Shown one piece after another: positions 55,539 through 64,000 of a stretch of 64,000 nucleotides of DNA. The position numbers and the translations under genes were made by a program. The first letter of the stretch is position 1, and every line of letters starts with the position of its first letter. The notes under the pieces were generated by a model. It saw only the letters and a list, made by a program, of their open reading frames with translations, did not search any database and was not told the DNA's origin. Source of the stretch: CAVZCK01 sp963773735 (GTDB taxonomy: Bacteria; Pseudomonadota; Alphaproteobacteria; Rhizobiales; Rhodomicrobiaceae); the NCBI GenBank assembly GCA_963773735.1, contig CAVZCK010000018.1:186001-250000 (forward strand), written 5' to 3'.

Positions 55539-57671
55539 GTGGCAAATCCTGACGATCTGGAAAAGCTTTGCCAGGGCCCCAAATTTTGGAACGCTTGGCG
55601 TGAGGAGAATCCGGATATCATTCCGGACCTTAGAGACGCCAGCCTATCCCTCAGCCAGCGCCAGCTCGGGCCGAGCAATGGCGGGCCGATCGATCTTGCC
55701 GATGTTGACCTTGAAGGTGCGGAGCTCCGTCATACAACGCTGACTGGGGCAGACCTGGAACGCGCCAATCTGACGGCGGCCGATCTTGTTTATGCCCGCC
55801 TCGACGGCGCAAATCTCATCGGCGCGGATCTGACGGACGCCATTCTTGATTATGCGGATTTGACGGGAGCCAAACTCGACCGGGCCATTCTGACCGGGGC
55901 GAGCCTTGCAAATGTTCGCGGCTTGACCCAGGCGCAGATTGCGGCCGCTCACGGCGACGCAACCACACTGCTGCCGGCGGCGGTCATTCCGCCGGACAGT
56001 TGGTTTCCGCCTCTCGATGATGACCTCATCGGCGAGTATCCGACGCCCGAACCTTACCACCAGACCAGCCTCTACGAGGTCCTCGGCGTCATGCCGGCGG
56101 CAACGCCGGAGGATATCCGCTCCGCGTTCCGCAATCTCGTCAAAAGATTGCATCCCGACCTGAACCCGGGTGACGACGAGGCACAGGAAGCCTTCAAGCG
56201 TGTCTCCGCCGCCTACCGGATTCTCAGCGACGCGAATAAGCGCGGGCGGTACGACCGCGGCGAAATCGGTAATGATGGCGAGGTGAGTCCGGAATTCGAG
56301 GCGAAACAGCAGTTCCGGCGTTATGCCCGGCGCTTCTACGCGGCCGCCGCAGGTTCGCTGCTGCTCGCGGTCGGCGTTCTCGGCGCGGTCTGGTATGCGG
56401 TCCTGGTCCACGAGGGAAATGAGCGGGGCCGCATCGAGATTGCCGTGGCGACACCGCCGAAATATGCGGAACGGTTGGATCAGAGCGCATCGGCGGATCT
56501 TCCTGCTCAGCAAAATGGCCGGCCAAAATCTCGCCCTTCCGCAAAAACGGACAGCGGCCCTGACGCGTTGACGAGCGAGCACGGCAATCGGGTCGTCGAG
56601 GACGCGGGCGGAGATGCGCTGCGTGGCCGGCCTGCAGCCAGCGAGGAAACCAAGCCGCACATCCCGGCCGACATCTCCGCTGTGGACAAGCCGGCAGCTG
56701 AGAAGCACGCTTCACGGCCAGACGTGGCTGATGAACCCAGCGGAGAGAAGCCCTCCGCGGCGGCCGAGGAGGAATTAGCAAGAGCGAGCGCGGCCCGGTC
56801 ATCAAACCGCGGCGGCCAAAATGACGAGGCGCCGGCTTCGGCTGCCGAGGCACGGGCGAATGGCGGAGCGTCGCCGACCGCAAAGGCCGAACGGCAGCCG
56901 TCGGCGCCGGCGGAAAAGGCGGGAGCGAAGACCGACGGCACCCAACTGGCAAATCTGGAGCAGGGCAGCGGCGCCGCGGCCGATCCGGCCGGCGATGACA
57001 GGGGGCAGGCCGTCGAGCAGAAGAGACGTGACGGCGCACAAACCGGCCAGTCATCCACTTCCCCCCCGGGTCCCGCCCAAAAAGAGGCCCACGGCATCCC
57101 GACTCAACCAGCCGACGCCCGGGATGCCGACCGCCCTCTTGGCAAAGCACATAGCGAAGCAGAGGCTCGTCCTGCGCAGGCGGATGCGGCCCGCTCAAGC
57201 GCACTTGTACAAGAGCGGCACCCGACGATCGTTGGCGTCGGCCCACCAGCGCAAACCCCGCCTGGCGGCCTCGTTTTTCTGCGACACATTCACCGTTGGG
57301 GGGTGGGAAGGGACGCCATCTCGGACCTGTTCGGGCAAATGGCAATCGAACAGGCACTGGCAGATCGCAAAACACAGGCAACGACGGCTAGCGTCGGTAC
57401 TCCACTCCCGCCAGAAAGGCTCGGCGATCAGGAGGAAATCCGGGATCTATATACGCATTCGATACCCGGCGCGGGCGAAGGCGAAAATCGCCCATGGCCC
57501 GAAAGCCTCCGAGCGGAGAAAAAGGTACGGCCCCGCGCCTTGCCCTCTTCTCCACCTTCTGTACCTATAGCGCGCGACTTGGCGGAGAAGGGTCCGGACC
57601 GCAATAGCGGGCCACCACCCGCGGCGCTTCGCAAGCAGGCTGTCTCCGATATTCTCGCGGGCGGCTTGTAA
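55539..57671 (+). CDS. Pentapeptide-repeat / J-domain membrane fusion protein
   Basis: 710 residues, GTG start, intact. Domain order: a short N-terminal WNAWREENPDIIPD motif. Pentapeptide repeats at about 51-129 (TGADLERANLTAADLVYARL ... LDYADLTGAKLDRAILTG). A J domain at about 177-240 (SLYEVLGVMPAATPEDIRSA) with the Hsp70-stimulating His-Pro-Asp at 205-207 (RLHPDLNPGDDEAQ). One membrane segment at 267-290. A 420-residue disordered, Ala/Glu/Pro-rich tail predicted to be periplasmic. The J domain is cytoplasmic, so it could recruit DnaK to a scaffold at the inner membrane. Function unknown. Confidence 0.85.
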   Translation: MANPDDLEKLCQGPKFWNAWREENPDIIPDLRDASLSLSQRQLGPSNGGPIDLADVDLEGAELRHTTLTGADLERANLTAADLVYARLDGANLIGADLTDAILDYADLTGAKLDRAILTGASLANVRGLTQAQIAAAHGDATTLLPAAVIPPDSWFPPLDDDLIGEYPTPEPYHQTSLYEVLGVMPAATPEDIRSAFRNLVKRLHPDLNPGDDEAQEAFKRVSAAYRILSDANKRGRYDRGEIGNDGEVSPEFEAKQQFRRYARRFYAAAAGSLLLAVGVLGAVWYAVLVHEGNERGRIEIAVATPPKYAERLDQSASADLPAQQNGRPKSRPSAKTDSGPDALTSEHGNRVVEDAGGDALRGRPAASEETKPHIPADISAVDKPAAEKHASRPDVADEPSGEKPSAAAEEELARASAARSSNRGGQNDEAPASAAEARANGGASPTAKAERQPSAPAEKAGAKTDGTQLANLEQGSGAAADPAGDDRGQAVEQKRRDGAQTGQSSTSPPGPAQKEAHGIPTQPADARDADRPLGKAHSEAEARPAQADAARSSALVQERHPTIVGVGPPAQTPPGGLVFLRHIHRWGVGRDAISDLFGQMAIEQALADRKTQATTASVGTPLPPERLGDQEEIRDLYTHSIPGAGEGENRPWPESLRAEKKVRPRALPSSPPSVPIARDLAEKGPDRNSGPPPAALRKQAVSDILAGGL

Positions 57672-57740
57672 GCGGCTGGCGTGGCCAGCTGAGCTGGGCA
57701 ACCGGTGCGGGCTCAATCGAATTCCGATTCCAATCGGCGA

Positions 57741-59144
57741 TTACAGCGGCACACGGATCGTTGCTTTAAGTCCACCCATCCGGCTCTCGCTCAGATGAAT
57801 TTCGCCGCCATGCGCCCGAATGATGTCGCGCGCAATGGCGAGCCCAAGGCCGGTGCTCTTCACATTCTGATTGCGTGCGCCATCGAGACTGTAGAACGGC
57901 CTGAAAACCGTCTCTCGCAACTCCGCCGGAATCCCCGGCCCGTCATCCTCGATCGTGACCACCAGATTGCGCCGCGATGTGACGGCCGTAATCAGAATCC
58001 GCTGTCCGAACTTGAGCGCATTGCTGACGAGGTTCATCACCGCGCGCTTAAAAGCATTGCGCCGGATGGTCGCGAAAAACTCATGGTTCGGTGCATTGAG
58101 AACCACGGTCCGCTCGGATTGGCTGGAAAATGCCGTGTGGATCTCGTTCAGCATCCCGAAGATGTCGGTCCTGGTCGCTTCCTCAACGATGCCGCCCTTC
58201 GAAAATGCGAGATAGTCCTCAAGCATCTGCTGCATTTCATCGACATCGGAGGCAAGCTCGGCCACCTCGGGGCGATTGCCAAGCATCGCTAATTGCAGAC
58301 GAAAGCGCGTCAGCACGGTGCGCAGATCGTGGCTGACGCCGGCGAGCATGGTGGTGCGCTGCTCGACATGCCGCTCGATGCGGTCCCGCATTTCCAGGAA
58401 TGCGACCGACGCCTGGCGCACTTCGCGCGCGCCGCGAACGCGGAAGTTCTTCGGCGCCGGCTGGCCCCGCCCGAAACACTCCGCGGCATAGGCCAGCGCC
58501 AGGATCGGCCTGATCTGGTTGCGCAGGAACAGAATGGCGACTGTCAGAAGGATAAACGACGTCGTCACCATCCACATCAGAAAGATATGCGTGTTCGATG
58601 CATAGGTCTGACTTCGCCGCGCCAGGACCTTGAGAACCGCGCCATCGAGCTGGATGCGGATGTCAACATAATCGGAGCTACCCACCGTGTCGATCCAGAA
58701 CGGCCGGCCGATCTTGGCACGGATGATCTTGGACAAGGTGCGGTCGAGAAAACCGAAAAATGGCTTTTCGTGCTTTCCCGGCAATTCGCCGCCGGGAATG
58801 ATCTGAGCCACCAGACCCAGCTCCTCACGTGCCATGTCCGAAATACGCACATAATTATCCGCATGCGGATAAGCGTCATACATTGCGATGAGCATGCCAA
58901 TGTCCTGCACCGTCGCGGTGGATAGCCGCTTGGTCACATATTCCCAGTGGCGATCCATGAAGACGAGGACCAGCACCGATTGCAGCAGGAAGATCGGCGC
59001 AATGATGATGATCAGCGCCCTTGCATAGAGCCCTTTCGGCAGCAAAGCCGTCCCGAAAGCGCCCAGCTTTCGCAGGGCGCTTCGGGTTCTGTGGCCAAGC
59101 CTGATCGGCCTAGCCGGCTGATGCTCGGAAACGGTCGCCATCAA
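57741..59144 (-). CDS. Sensor histidine kinase, EnvZ-like
   Basis: 467 residues. First membrane segment RALIIIIAPIFLLQSVLVLV, a periplasmic domain of about 130 residues, a second segment (VTTSFILLTVAILFLRNQIR) and HAMP. H-box MLAGVSHDLRTVLTRFRLQL (phospho-acceptor His). ATPase boxes NLVSNALKFGQ, IEDDGPGIPAEL and STGLGLAIARDIIRAHGG. Overlaps the upstream response regulator by four bases, so the two form a coupled pair. The arrangement with a MarR gene upstream is conserved in Alphaproteobacteria; signal unknown. Confidence 0.93.
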   Translation of the reverse strand: MMATVSEHQPARPIRLGHRTRSALRKLGAFGTALLPKGLYARALIIIIAPIFLLQSVLVLVFMDRHWEYVTKRLSTATVQDIGMLIAMYDAYPHADNYVRISDMAREELGLVAQIIPGGELPGKHEKPFFGFLDRTLSKIIRAKIGRPFWIDTVGSSDYVDIRIQLDGAVLKVLARRSQTYASNTHIFLMWMVTTSFILLTVAILFLRNQIRPILALAYAAECFGRGQPAPKNFRVRGAREVRQASVAFLEMRDRIERHVEQRTTMLAGVSHDLRTVLTRFRLQLAMLGNRPEVAELASDVDEMQQMLEDYLAFSKGGIVEEATRTDIFGMLNEIHTAFSSQSERTVVLNAPNHEFFATIRRNAFKRAVMNLVSNALKFGQRILITAVTSRRNLVVTIEDDGPGIPAELRETVFRPFYSLDGARNQNVKSTGLGLAIARDIIRAHGGEIHLSESRMGGLKATIRVPL

Positions 59145-59860
59145 TCGACATAGAAGATATAGCCGCGGCCTCTCACGGTCTGCAAATAGCTCGGATTGGC
59201 GGGATCAATCTCGATTTTCCGCCGCAACCGATTGATCTGCACGTCGACCGCGCGTTCACTGTCATGCCCGGACAATTTGGCGAGTTCCTCGCGATCGACC
59301 GGATTGCCCGGGCGGAGCGCAAAATAACGCAGCAGATTGCGCTCAATCTCGGTGAGCTTGACCGGTTCGCCGTCGGCTCGCAACTCGCCACGCGCAGGAT
59401 AGAAGATGAACTTGCCGAATGTGATTTCCTGTGGCCCGGAAGCAACTTCGTTGCGCCGATTGAGGATGTTTTTCATACGCAGAAGCAGTTCCCTGGGCTC
59501 GAAGGGTTTTGACAGATAATCGTCTGCGCCAATCTCCAGGCCGGCGATACGATCGTCTGCTTCCGTACGCGCCGTCAGCATCAGGATCGGCACCTGCGAC
59601 GTCAAGCGAAGGTCTCGCGCGAGAGACAGGCCCGTCTCGCCGGGCATCATAATGTCGAGGATAAGCAGGTCGAAGCTAAGACCGCGCAAGCTTGCGCGCG
59701 CGACGGCGGCGTCCTCGGCGGTGGTCACACGGTAGCCGCTCTCGAAGAGAAACCTCGCGAGAAGATCGCGGATACGCTGATCGTCGTCGATGACGAGAAT
59801 ATGCGGCGCGTCATCCGGCACTGCGGAGGCCGAAGCAGAATTTTGCATCCCCTCGCTCAT
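59141..59860 (-). CDS. OmpR-family response regulator (PetR-like)
   Basis: 239 residues, intact. Receiver: HILVIDDDQRIRDLLARFLF, phospho-acceptor in LLILDIMMPGETGLSLARDL, LTARTEADDRIAGLEIGADD and the Lys in YLSKPFEPRELLLR. Winged-helix output: LTEIERNLLRYFALRPGNPV and AVDVQINRLRRKIEIDPANP. Matches the PetR type found beside a MarR gene (PetP) in Alphaproteobacteria. Overlaps the MarR gene upstream and the kinase gene downstream as ATGA. Name by analogy only. Confidence 0.92.
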   Translation of the reverse strand: MSEGMQNSASASAVPDDAPHILVIDDDQRIRDLLARFLFESGYRVTTAEDAAVARASLRGLSFDLLILDIMMPGETGLSLARDLRLTSQVPILMLTARTEADDRIAGLEIGADDYLSKPFEPRELLLRMKNILNRRNEVASGPQEITFGKFIFYPARGELRADGEPVKLTEIERNLLRYFALRPGNPVDREELAKLSGHDSERAVDVQINRLRRKIEIDPANPSYLQTVRGRGYIFYVD

Positions 59861-60444
59861 GAGTCCCTCGCCTCCCTCGCCCGGCTCGCATCCCGTCCCG
59901 CCCGTCCCAAAGCTGACCGCCCGCGTGCCACAGGGACGCCGTTGGAGATCATCGCATCCAGAAAGCGTGCCACCGCCACATTGCCGTCCTGGCCGACCGC
60001 CGCCAGCGCCGCTCGAAGCTTTTCGAGCTGAGGGGCCGCCAGACTGCGCGCGAGAGCCGCGCCACGCTCGGTGGCATAAAGCAGCCGCGCCCGCCGGTCC
60101 GACTGGCCGGCACGCTGGGCGACATAGCCCTCTTTTATCAGCTCGCGCAGCACCCGCGCCAGACTCTGCTTCGTAATCTGTAAAATTTCGAGAAGGTCGG
60201 CGACGCGCATCCCCGGATAGCGGTGGACAAAGTGAAGCACGCGGTGATGAGCGCGGCCAAAGCCGATTTCATTGAGTATGCGGTCGGGATCGCCGGTGAA
60301 GTCGCGATAAGCGAAGAACAGGGCCTCGACATACCAATAAAGCTCGTCCAACGAGGGCAACAAGCTATGCCCCCGTCGAAATGCGGCGCCGTCACGAGCG
60401 GCGGCTTCGGCGCCTTCACAAGCTTCTGAAATTATGTCAGCCAT
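59857..60444 (-). CDS. MarR-family regulator (PetP-like)
   Basis: About 195 residues from MADIISEACEG. Winged helix-turn-helix: RILNEIGFGRAHHRVLHFVH, MRVADLLEILQITKQSLARV and LIKEGYVAQRAGQSDRRARL (wing). An earlier ATG pair at 60495 is an alternative start. First gene of a three-gene operon with the response regulator and kinase; faces the ilvE gene across a 170-base region. The PetP-PetR pairing was described in Rhodobacter; the targets here are unknown. Confidence 0.88.
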   Translation of the reverse strand: MADIISEACEGAEAAARDGAAFRRGHSLLPSLDELYWYVEALFFAYRDFTGDPDRILNEIGFGRAHHRVLHFVHRYPGMRVADLLEILQITKQSLARVLRELIKEGYVAQRAGQSDRRARLLYATERGAALARSLAAPQLEKLRAALAAVGQDGNVAVARFLDAMISNGVPVARGRSALGRAGRDASRAREARDS

Positions 60445-60617
60445 GTTGACATATTTGAGCTTGTTTCCCGAGCGGAGCAAGATTAATCTCATCAAATTCG
60501 ATTTTTCGCGAGTTTGAAAACAAAAAATTTCTTGTTTTCAGTGTCTTAGGCGCGATTGGGCCTGCGCCGGCCGAAAAAAACGCGCCGTGATGCGTAAGCC
60601 CATCGCTGGAGGAAATT

Positions 60618-61520
60618 ATGGCAGGCGAACCTTTCGATCAACGAGACGGATTCATCTGGTTTAACGGCGAACTCGTTCCCTGGCGCGAGGCCAAGATCCA
60701 CGTCCTCACGCATGGTCTTCATTATGCCAGCGCCGTCTTCGAGGGCGAGCGCGTCTATGGCGGCGAGATTTTCAAGCTGACCGAACATTCCGAGCGTCTG
60801 CACAATTCGGCGAAGATTCTCGGCTTCGATATCCCTTATAGCGTCGCCGAGATCGATCAGGCCTGCCGTGAAGCCGTCGGCGCCAATAATATCGTCGACG
60901 GCTACGTTCGCCCGATCGCCTGGCGCGGCTCCGAACAGATGGGCGTTGCCGCACAGAACAACCGCATCAATGTCGCCGTCGCCTCCTGGCTTTGGGGCGC
61001 CTATTTCGCCCGCGACCAGCTTCTGAAGGGCATCCGCCTCTGCATGGCCGAATATCGCCGGCCGGACCCGCGCACCGCGCCGTCCAAGTCGAAGGCGACC
61101 GGGCTTTACATGATCTGCACCATCGAGAAGCACCGCGCCGAGCGCATGGGGTATGCAGACGCGCTGATGCTCGACTGGCGCGGCCAGGTTGCCGAATCGA
61201 CCGGCGCCAACATCTTCTTCGTCAAAGGTGACGAATTGCATACGCCGACGCCGGATTGCTTCCTCGACGGCATCACCCGCCGCACTGTCATCGGCCTCGC
61301 CAAGAAGCGCGGCTGGAACGTGATCGAGCGCGTGATCATGCCGGAGGAAATGGGGAGTTTCGACCAGTGCTTTCTGACCGGCAGCGCAGCGGAAGTCACG
61401 CCCGTGTCGGAAATCGGCGATCATCGCTTCACGCCCGGCGAGGTCACCAAGATGCTGATGGACGACTATTCGGCGACGGTGCAACCCGCTGCCGCGCGGA
61501 AGCTCGCCGCCACCGGCTGA
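60618..61520 (+). CDS. ilvE: Branched-chain amino acid aminotransferase
   Basis: 300 residues, intact. Fold-type IV PLP enzyme interconverting Leu/Ile/Val and their keto acids. FIWFNGELVPWREAKIHVLT, HYASAVFEGERVYGGEIFKL, SKATGLYMICTIEKHRAERM (region of the PLP Lys), GANIFFVKGDELHTPTPDCF and CFLTGSAAEVTPVSEIGDHR. GGAGGAAATT directly precedes the ATG. Gene order next to the PetP/PetR-like operon is conserved in Alphaproteobacteria. Confidence 0.95.
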   Translation: MAGEPFDQRDGFIWFNGELVPWREAKIHVLTHGLHYASAVFEGERVYGGEIFKLTEHSERLHNSAKILGFDIPYSVAEIDQACREAVGANNIVDGYVRPIAWRGSEQMGVAAQNNRINVAVASWLWGAYFARDQLLKGIRLCMAEYRRPDPRTAPSKSKATGLYMICTIEKHRAERMGYADALMLDWRGQVAESTGANIFFVKGDELHTPTPDCFLDGITRRTVIGLAKKRGWNVIERVIMPEEMGSFDQCFLTGSAAEVTPVSEIGDHRFTPGEVTKMLMDDYSATVQPAAARKLAATG

Positions 61521-61624
61521 ACGCGATCCGTTGAAGCGGACACAGCTTACGAAATTCCCACAACCGGAGGGATTTCGCCCGAATTCGCAGCGCGATCGGC
61601 AAAGCAGAAGCTTGCAGTCAGGGG

Positions 61625-62523
61625 TTAGGCGTTTGCCACGCCGGCGGCAGGCGCCGTCAGCGTAACGAGCGCGATTTCCGGCGGCACCATGAAGCGCACC
61701 GGAATTCGGCTCATGCCGAGCCCGGACGAGACCAGGAGATGGCGTCCATCTTCGACGATATGGCCATAGGCAAAGCGCTGGCCATATCGCGAGGGAATAA
61801 TGGGCCGGCCGATGAAGGGCAGCCATACCTGGCCGCCATGCGTATGGCCTGAAAGCGTCAGCGTCACGCGCTCGGGAACGCGCACGAAAATGTCGGGCTC
61901 ATGCGCCAGGAGAATGACGGGATCGCGATCGCCCAGCGTCTTCGCGAGCGTGCTCTTCAGATCGTCGACGCCACGAAAACTGCGGCCTAGCGGTATCGCG
62001 AGCTGGTCGCCGAGCCCTGCAAGCCAGAACGGGCGGTCATCTTTCTTGAGCTTCAGCGCGTTGTTTTCGAGGACTGGTATACCCACTCGCTCAAGGCCGC
62101 GCCGCACGCCTTTCGCGTCAACCCACCAGTCGTGATTGCCGAGAACCGCGAACACGCCGAGCGGCGCCCGCAGCCGCCCGAGTACGGAGCTCCAGTCGGC
62201 AATCGGCACGATGCCGGTGCTGAAAGGCTCCATCCCCGCAACATAATCACCGAGAAGTACAATCAGGTCTGCGCCGAGGCCGTTCGCTGCGTCGACGATG
62301 TGCTCGATGCGCGGGAGCGGCATCCACGGCTCCATCGCATGAAGGTCGGCGAGCACCGCGATGCGCAAAGGCGGCGCCGATGCGGCCAGTGGGGATGCCC
62401 GATCGTCCATCGCCGTAGCGTCAGGCGGAACTCCGGCTCGATAATGACGCTATAGGCCCCCGCACTCGCGCCAAGCGCGAAAAGGCCTCCGGTTCCGTGA
62501 AGAAATTGGCGTCTTGTGATCAT
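61625..62523 (-). CDS. Tat-exported metallophosphoesterase (YkuE-like), one frameshift
   Basis: About 299 residues. The leader MITRRQFLHGTGGLFALGAS has a twin-arginine motif. The frame changes near 62400. The calcineurin-type core follows: IAVLADLHAMEPWM (D-x-H), LGADLIVLLGDYVAGME (GD), VLGNHDWWVDAKG (GNHD), VILLAHEPDIF and LTLSGHTHGGQVWLPFIG (GHTH). Dimetal phosphoesterase, probably acting on lipid or cell-wall phosphate esters in the periplasm, as YkuE-type proteins are thought to do. Confidence 0.88.
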
Positions 62524-62808
62524 CTGCCTGTCACGTCTTTCGGATCAATGCGGCCCTTCGCCCGCCAGAGCTAAAGCCGCTCCTGAAAGACATGGCTGGG
62601 CGCGTTGCCGAAATCCGTCTTTTTGCGGCGCCATCGGGGATTAAGGGTTTCCTGCAATCCATGCTGTAGGGTACGCAAGGATCGTGAACACTTACTGCAC
62701 GAGCATCGGTCGGCTTGGATGAACACGCCGCTTTCGATAAGCTCTTGGACGGGATCGCATTTCTGCGGCAGACTGTTGGGAGTATCTGCGAGGACCAATC
62801 GAGGATCC

Positions 62809-63796
62809 ATGCGTCATATCAGCTTAGCCTTCGTCATCCTTGTGCTGAGTTTCAGGACGGCGCCTGCCAAGGCTAGGAAAGGACCGCCGCCCACCTCGCC
62901 AATCGCCAAGGACGTCTTCGGCGCGCAAAAGCTGCCGTCGCCGGCGCTCCGCGCTCCGATCGGCAGCTATGCGAAAGGCTGCATCGCCGGGGCGAAACCG
63001 CTCCCGATCGATGGCCCCGCCTGGGAGGTCATGCGCCTGTCCCGCAATCGCAACTGGGGACATCCCGTGCTCGTCAACTTACTTGAGCGGCTGGCGAAGG
63101 ACGCAAAGACCGACGGCTGGCCTGGGCTTCTCATCGGAGACATGGCGCAGCCCATGGGCGGCCCCATGCTCTCCGGACATGCGAGCCACCAGATCGGGCT
63201 CGATGTGGATATCTGGCTCGACGCCGATGCCGGAGAAGCGCCTGACGCCGGAGGAACGCGAAACGCTGTCGAGGCCGTTTCGGTGCTCGCCCATGATGGC
63301 GTTTCGGTCGAAAGATCGAACTGGACGCCCGAATACGAAATAAGCTGATCAAGCGAGCAGCGTCCTATCCCGAAGTGGCCCGGATTTTCGTGCATCCGGC
63401 AATCAAGAAGGCGCTGTGCGAATGGGCCGGAAATGATAGGACAAAGCCTGGCTCTCAAAGGTGCGCCCATGGTGGGGACACAACGATCATTTCCATGTTC
63501 GCTTGTCCTGTCCGCCGAATTCGCCGGGTTGCGTCAATCAGCCCGCCGCCGGCTCGGGTGATGGCTGCGGCAAGGAGGTCGAGAGCTGGTTGCGCAAGAT
63601 GCGCAAACCGGCCAGGGAGCCGAGCAGCGCCCCGCCAAGCCTTCGAAAGCCGAAACCGGGCCGGCCGATGCGGCTGTCCGCTTTCCCGGCGCGAATGTGC
63701 GGCAGCTCGTCGGCAGCGGTGCAAAACCAGCGGGCGCCCGCCGTGCCAATGGAACCGATACCCTTGCCTGATCGCAAGCCCGCAATGGCGAGGTAA
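62809..63796 (+). CDS. mepA: Penicillin-insensitive murein endopeptidase, at least two frameshifts
   Basis: Exported LAS-family zinc peptidase (M74) that cuts D-Ala-meso-DAP crosslinks in murein. Signal peptide MRHISLAFVILVLSFRTAPA. Core: AWEVMRLSRNRNWGHPVLVN, LIGDMAQPMGGPMLSGHASH with QIGLDVDIWL (zinc His and Asp). After breaks near 63225 and 63460 the second zinc site WWGHNDHFHVRLSCPPNSPG is recovered, with a Pro/Lys-rich tail to 63796. The intervening LIKRAASYPEVARIFVHPAI reads in yet another frame. Corrected length is about 329 residues. Confidence 0.87.
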
Positions 63797-63838
63797 GACC
63801 GCCGAGAGTCGAGGCCGGCGGCGGATAATAAACGGTCG

Positions 63839-64000
63839 TCACGACAGCGCGGCTTCGATCTCGGTGATGACCCGATTCGCCGCATCGCGCGGATCTGCTG
63901 CCGCGGTGATCGGCCGCCCCACGACAAGATAATCGGCACCGCCGCAATGGCCTCTGCCGGTGTCATCACCCGCATCTGATCGCCATGACCCGCGCCAGCT
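63839..64000 (-). CDS. pyrF: Orotidine 5'-phosphate decarboxylase, 3' end, one frameshift, cut by window edge
   Basis: Only the C-terminal 50 or so residues are in the window. RVMTPAEAIAA, then after a one-base break near 63940 GGADYLVVGRPITAAADPRD and VITEIEAALS to the stop at 63839-63841. The phosphate-binding VGRPIT block of the TIM barrel is diagnostic. Decarboxylates OMP to UMP. Convergent with mepA. Confidence 0.85.
   Translation of the reverse strand, partial: SWRGSWRSDAGDDTGRGHCGGADYLVVGRPITAAADPRDAANRVITEIEAALS

Noticed and set aside
62571..62810. Small minus-strand gene upstream of mepA
   Set aside because: Short, with no ribosome-binding site or family pattern; probably part of the mepA leader.
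1..64000. CRISPR array or rRNA operon
   Set aside because: No regularly spaced direct repeats and no rRNA-like conserved stretches were seen.

Overview
The window is GC-rich DNA with strong G/C preference at third codon positions. Its gene neighbourhoods are those of an alphaproteobacterium, most likely of the order Hyphomicrobiales (Rhizobiales), possibly near Beijerinckiaceae; the family is an inference. Supporting arrangements are rplM-rpsI-argC, heparinase-like gene plus purH, the thioesterase / enoyl-CoA hydratase / CoA-binding / metY neighbourhood, and a MarR-OmpR-histidine kinase operon facing ilvE.

Layout. 1-9750: exopolysaccharide locus on the minus strand (GT4 glycosyltransferase, O-antigen ligase/polymerase, flippase, second polymerase, manC, ExoY-like priming transferase, LuxR-type regulator), with an IS630 remnant in the middle. 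9750-10800: AT-richer non-coding block. 10800-25050: core metabolism (heparinase II/III-like gene, purH, argC, rpsI, rplM, PaaI thioesterase, enoyl-CoA hydratase, CoA-binding protein, TetR plus hydrolase, metY, MarR-GNAT fusion). 25200-30320: tyrosine phosphatase, sensor kinase, two small inverted-repeat elements, HNH endonuclease, IS66 remnant and XRE regulator. 30530-33250: a two-gene unit for an exported caspase-like protease and an exported trypsin. 33280-36420: amidohydrolase remnant, MFS carrier, Nu-type GST and a lone receiver domain. 36500-46400: a stress / low-oxygen type cluster (DUF2267, flavodoxin, cysK, COG2187-like kinase, prs, chaB, pncB, pncA, cytochrome c, CPA2 antiporter). 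The divergent chaB-prs and pncB-pncA pairs form an NAD salvage and PRPP supply block around an FNR/FixK-type palindrome. 46575-52954: MsbA-like exporter, GT2 and the complete dTDP-rhamnose cassette rfbCBDA with ATGA overlaps. 53000-64000: cysteine-rich-repeat secreted protein, small membrane protein, hydrolase, a pentapeptide-repeat/J-domain membrane fusion, a PetP/PetR-like regulatory operon, ilvE, Tat-type metallophosphoesterase, mepA and the 3' end of pyrF.

More than twenty genes are broken by single frameshifts, including purH, argC, prs, cysK, rfbB and pyrF. The halves on each side stay well conserved, so most breaks probably reflect indel errors in the assembly rather than decay; such genes are listed as one CDS with the break located. 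Real decay is clear only for the IS630 and IS66 fragments and probably for the amidohydrolase. No tRNA, rRNA or CRISPR array was seen. The most interesting unit is the caspase-trypsin pair, which could be a short secreted protease cascade.
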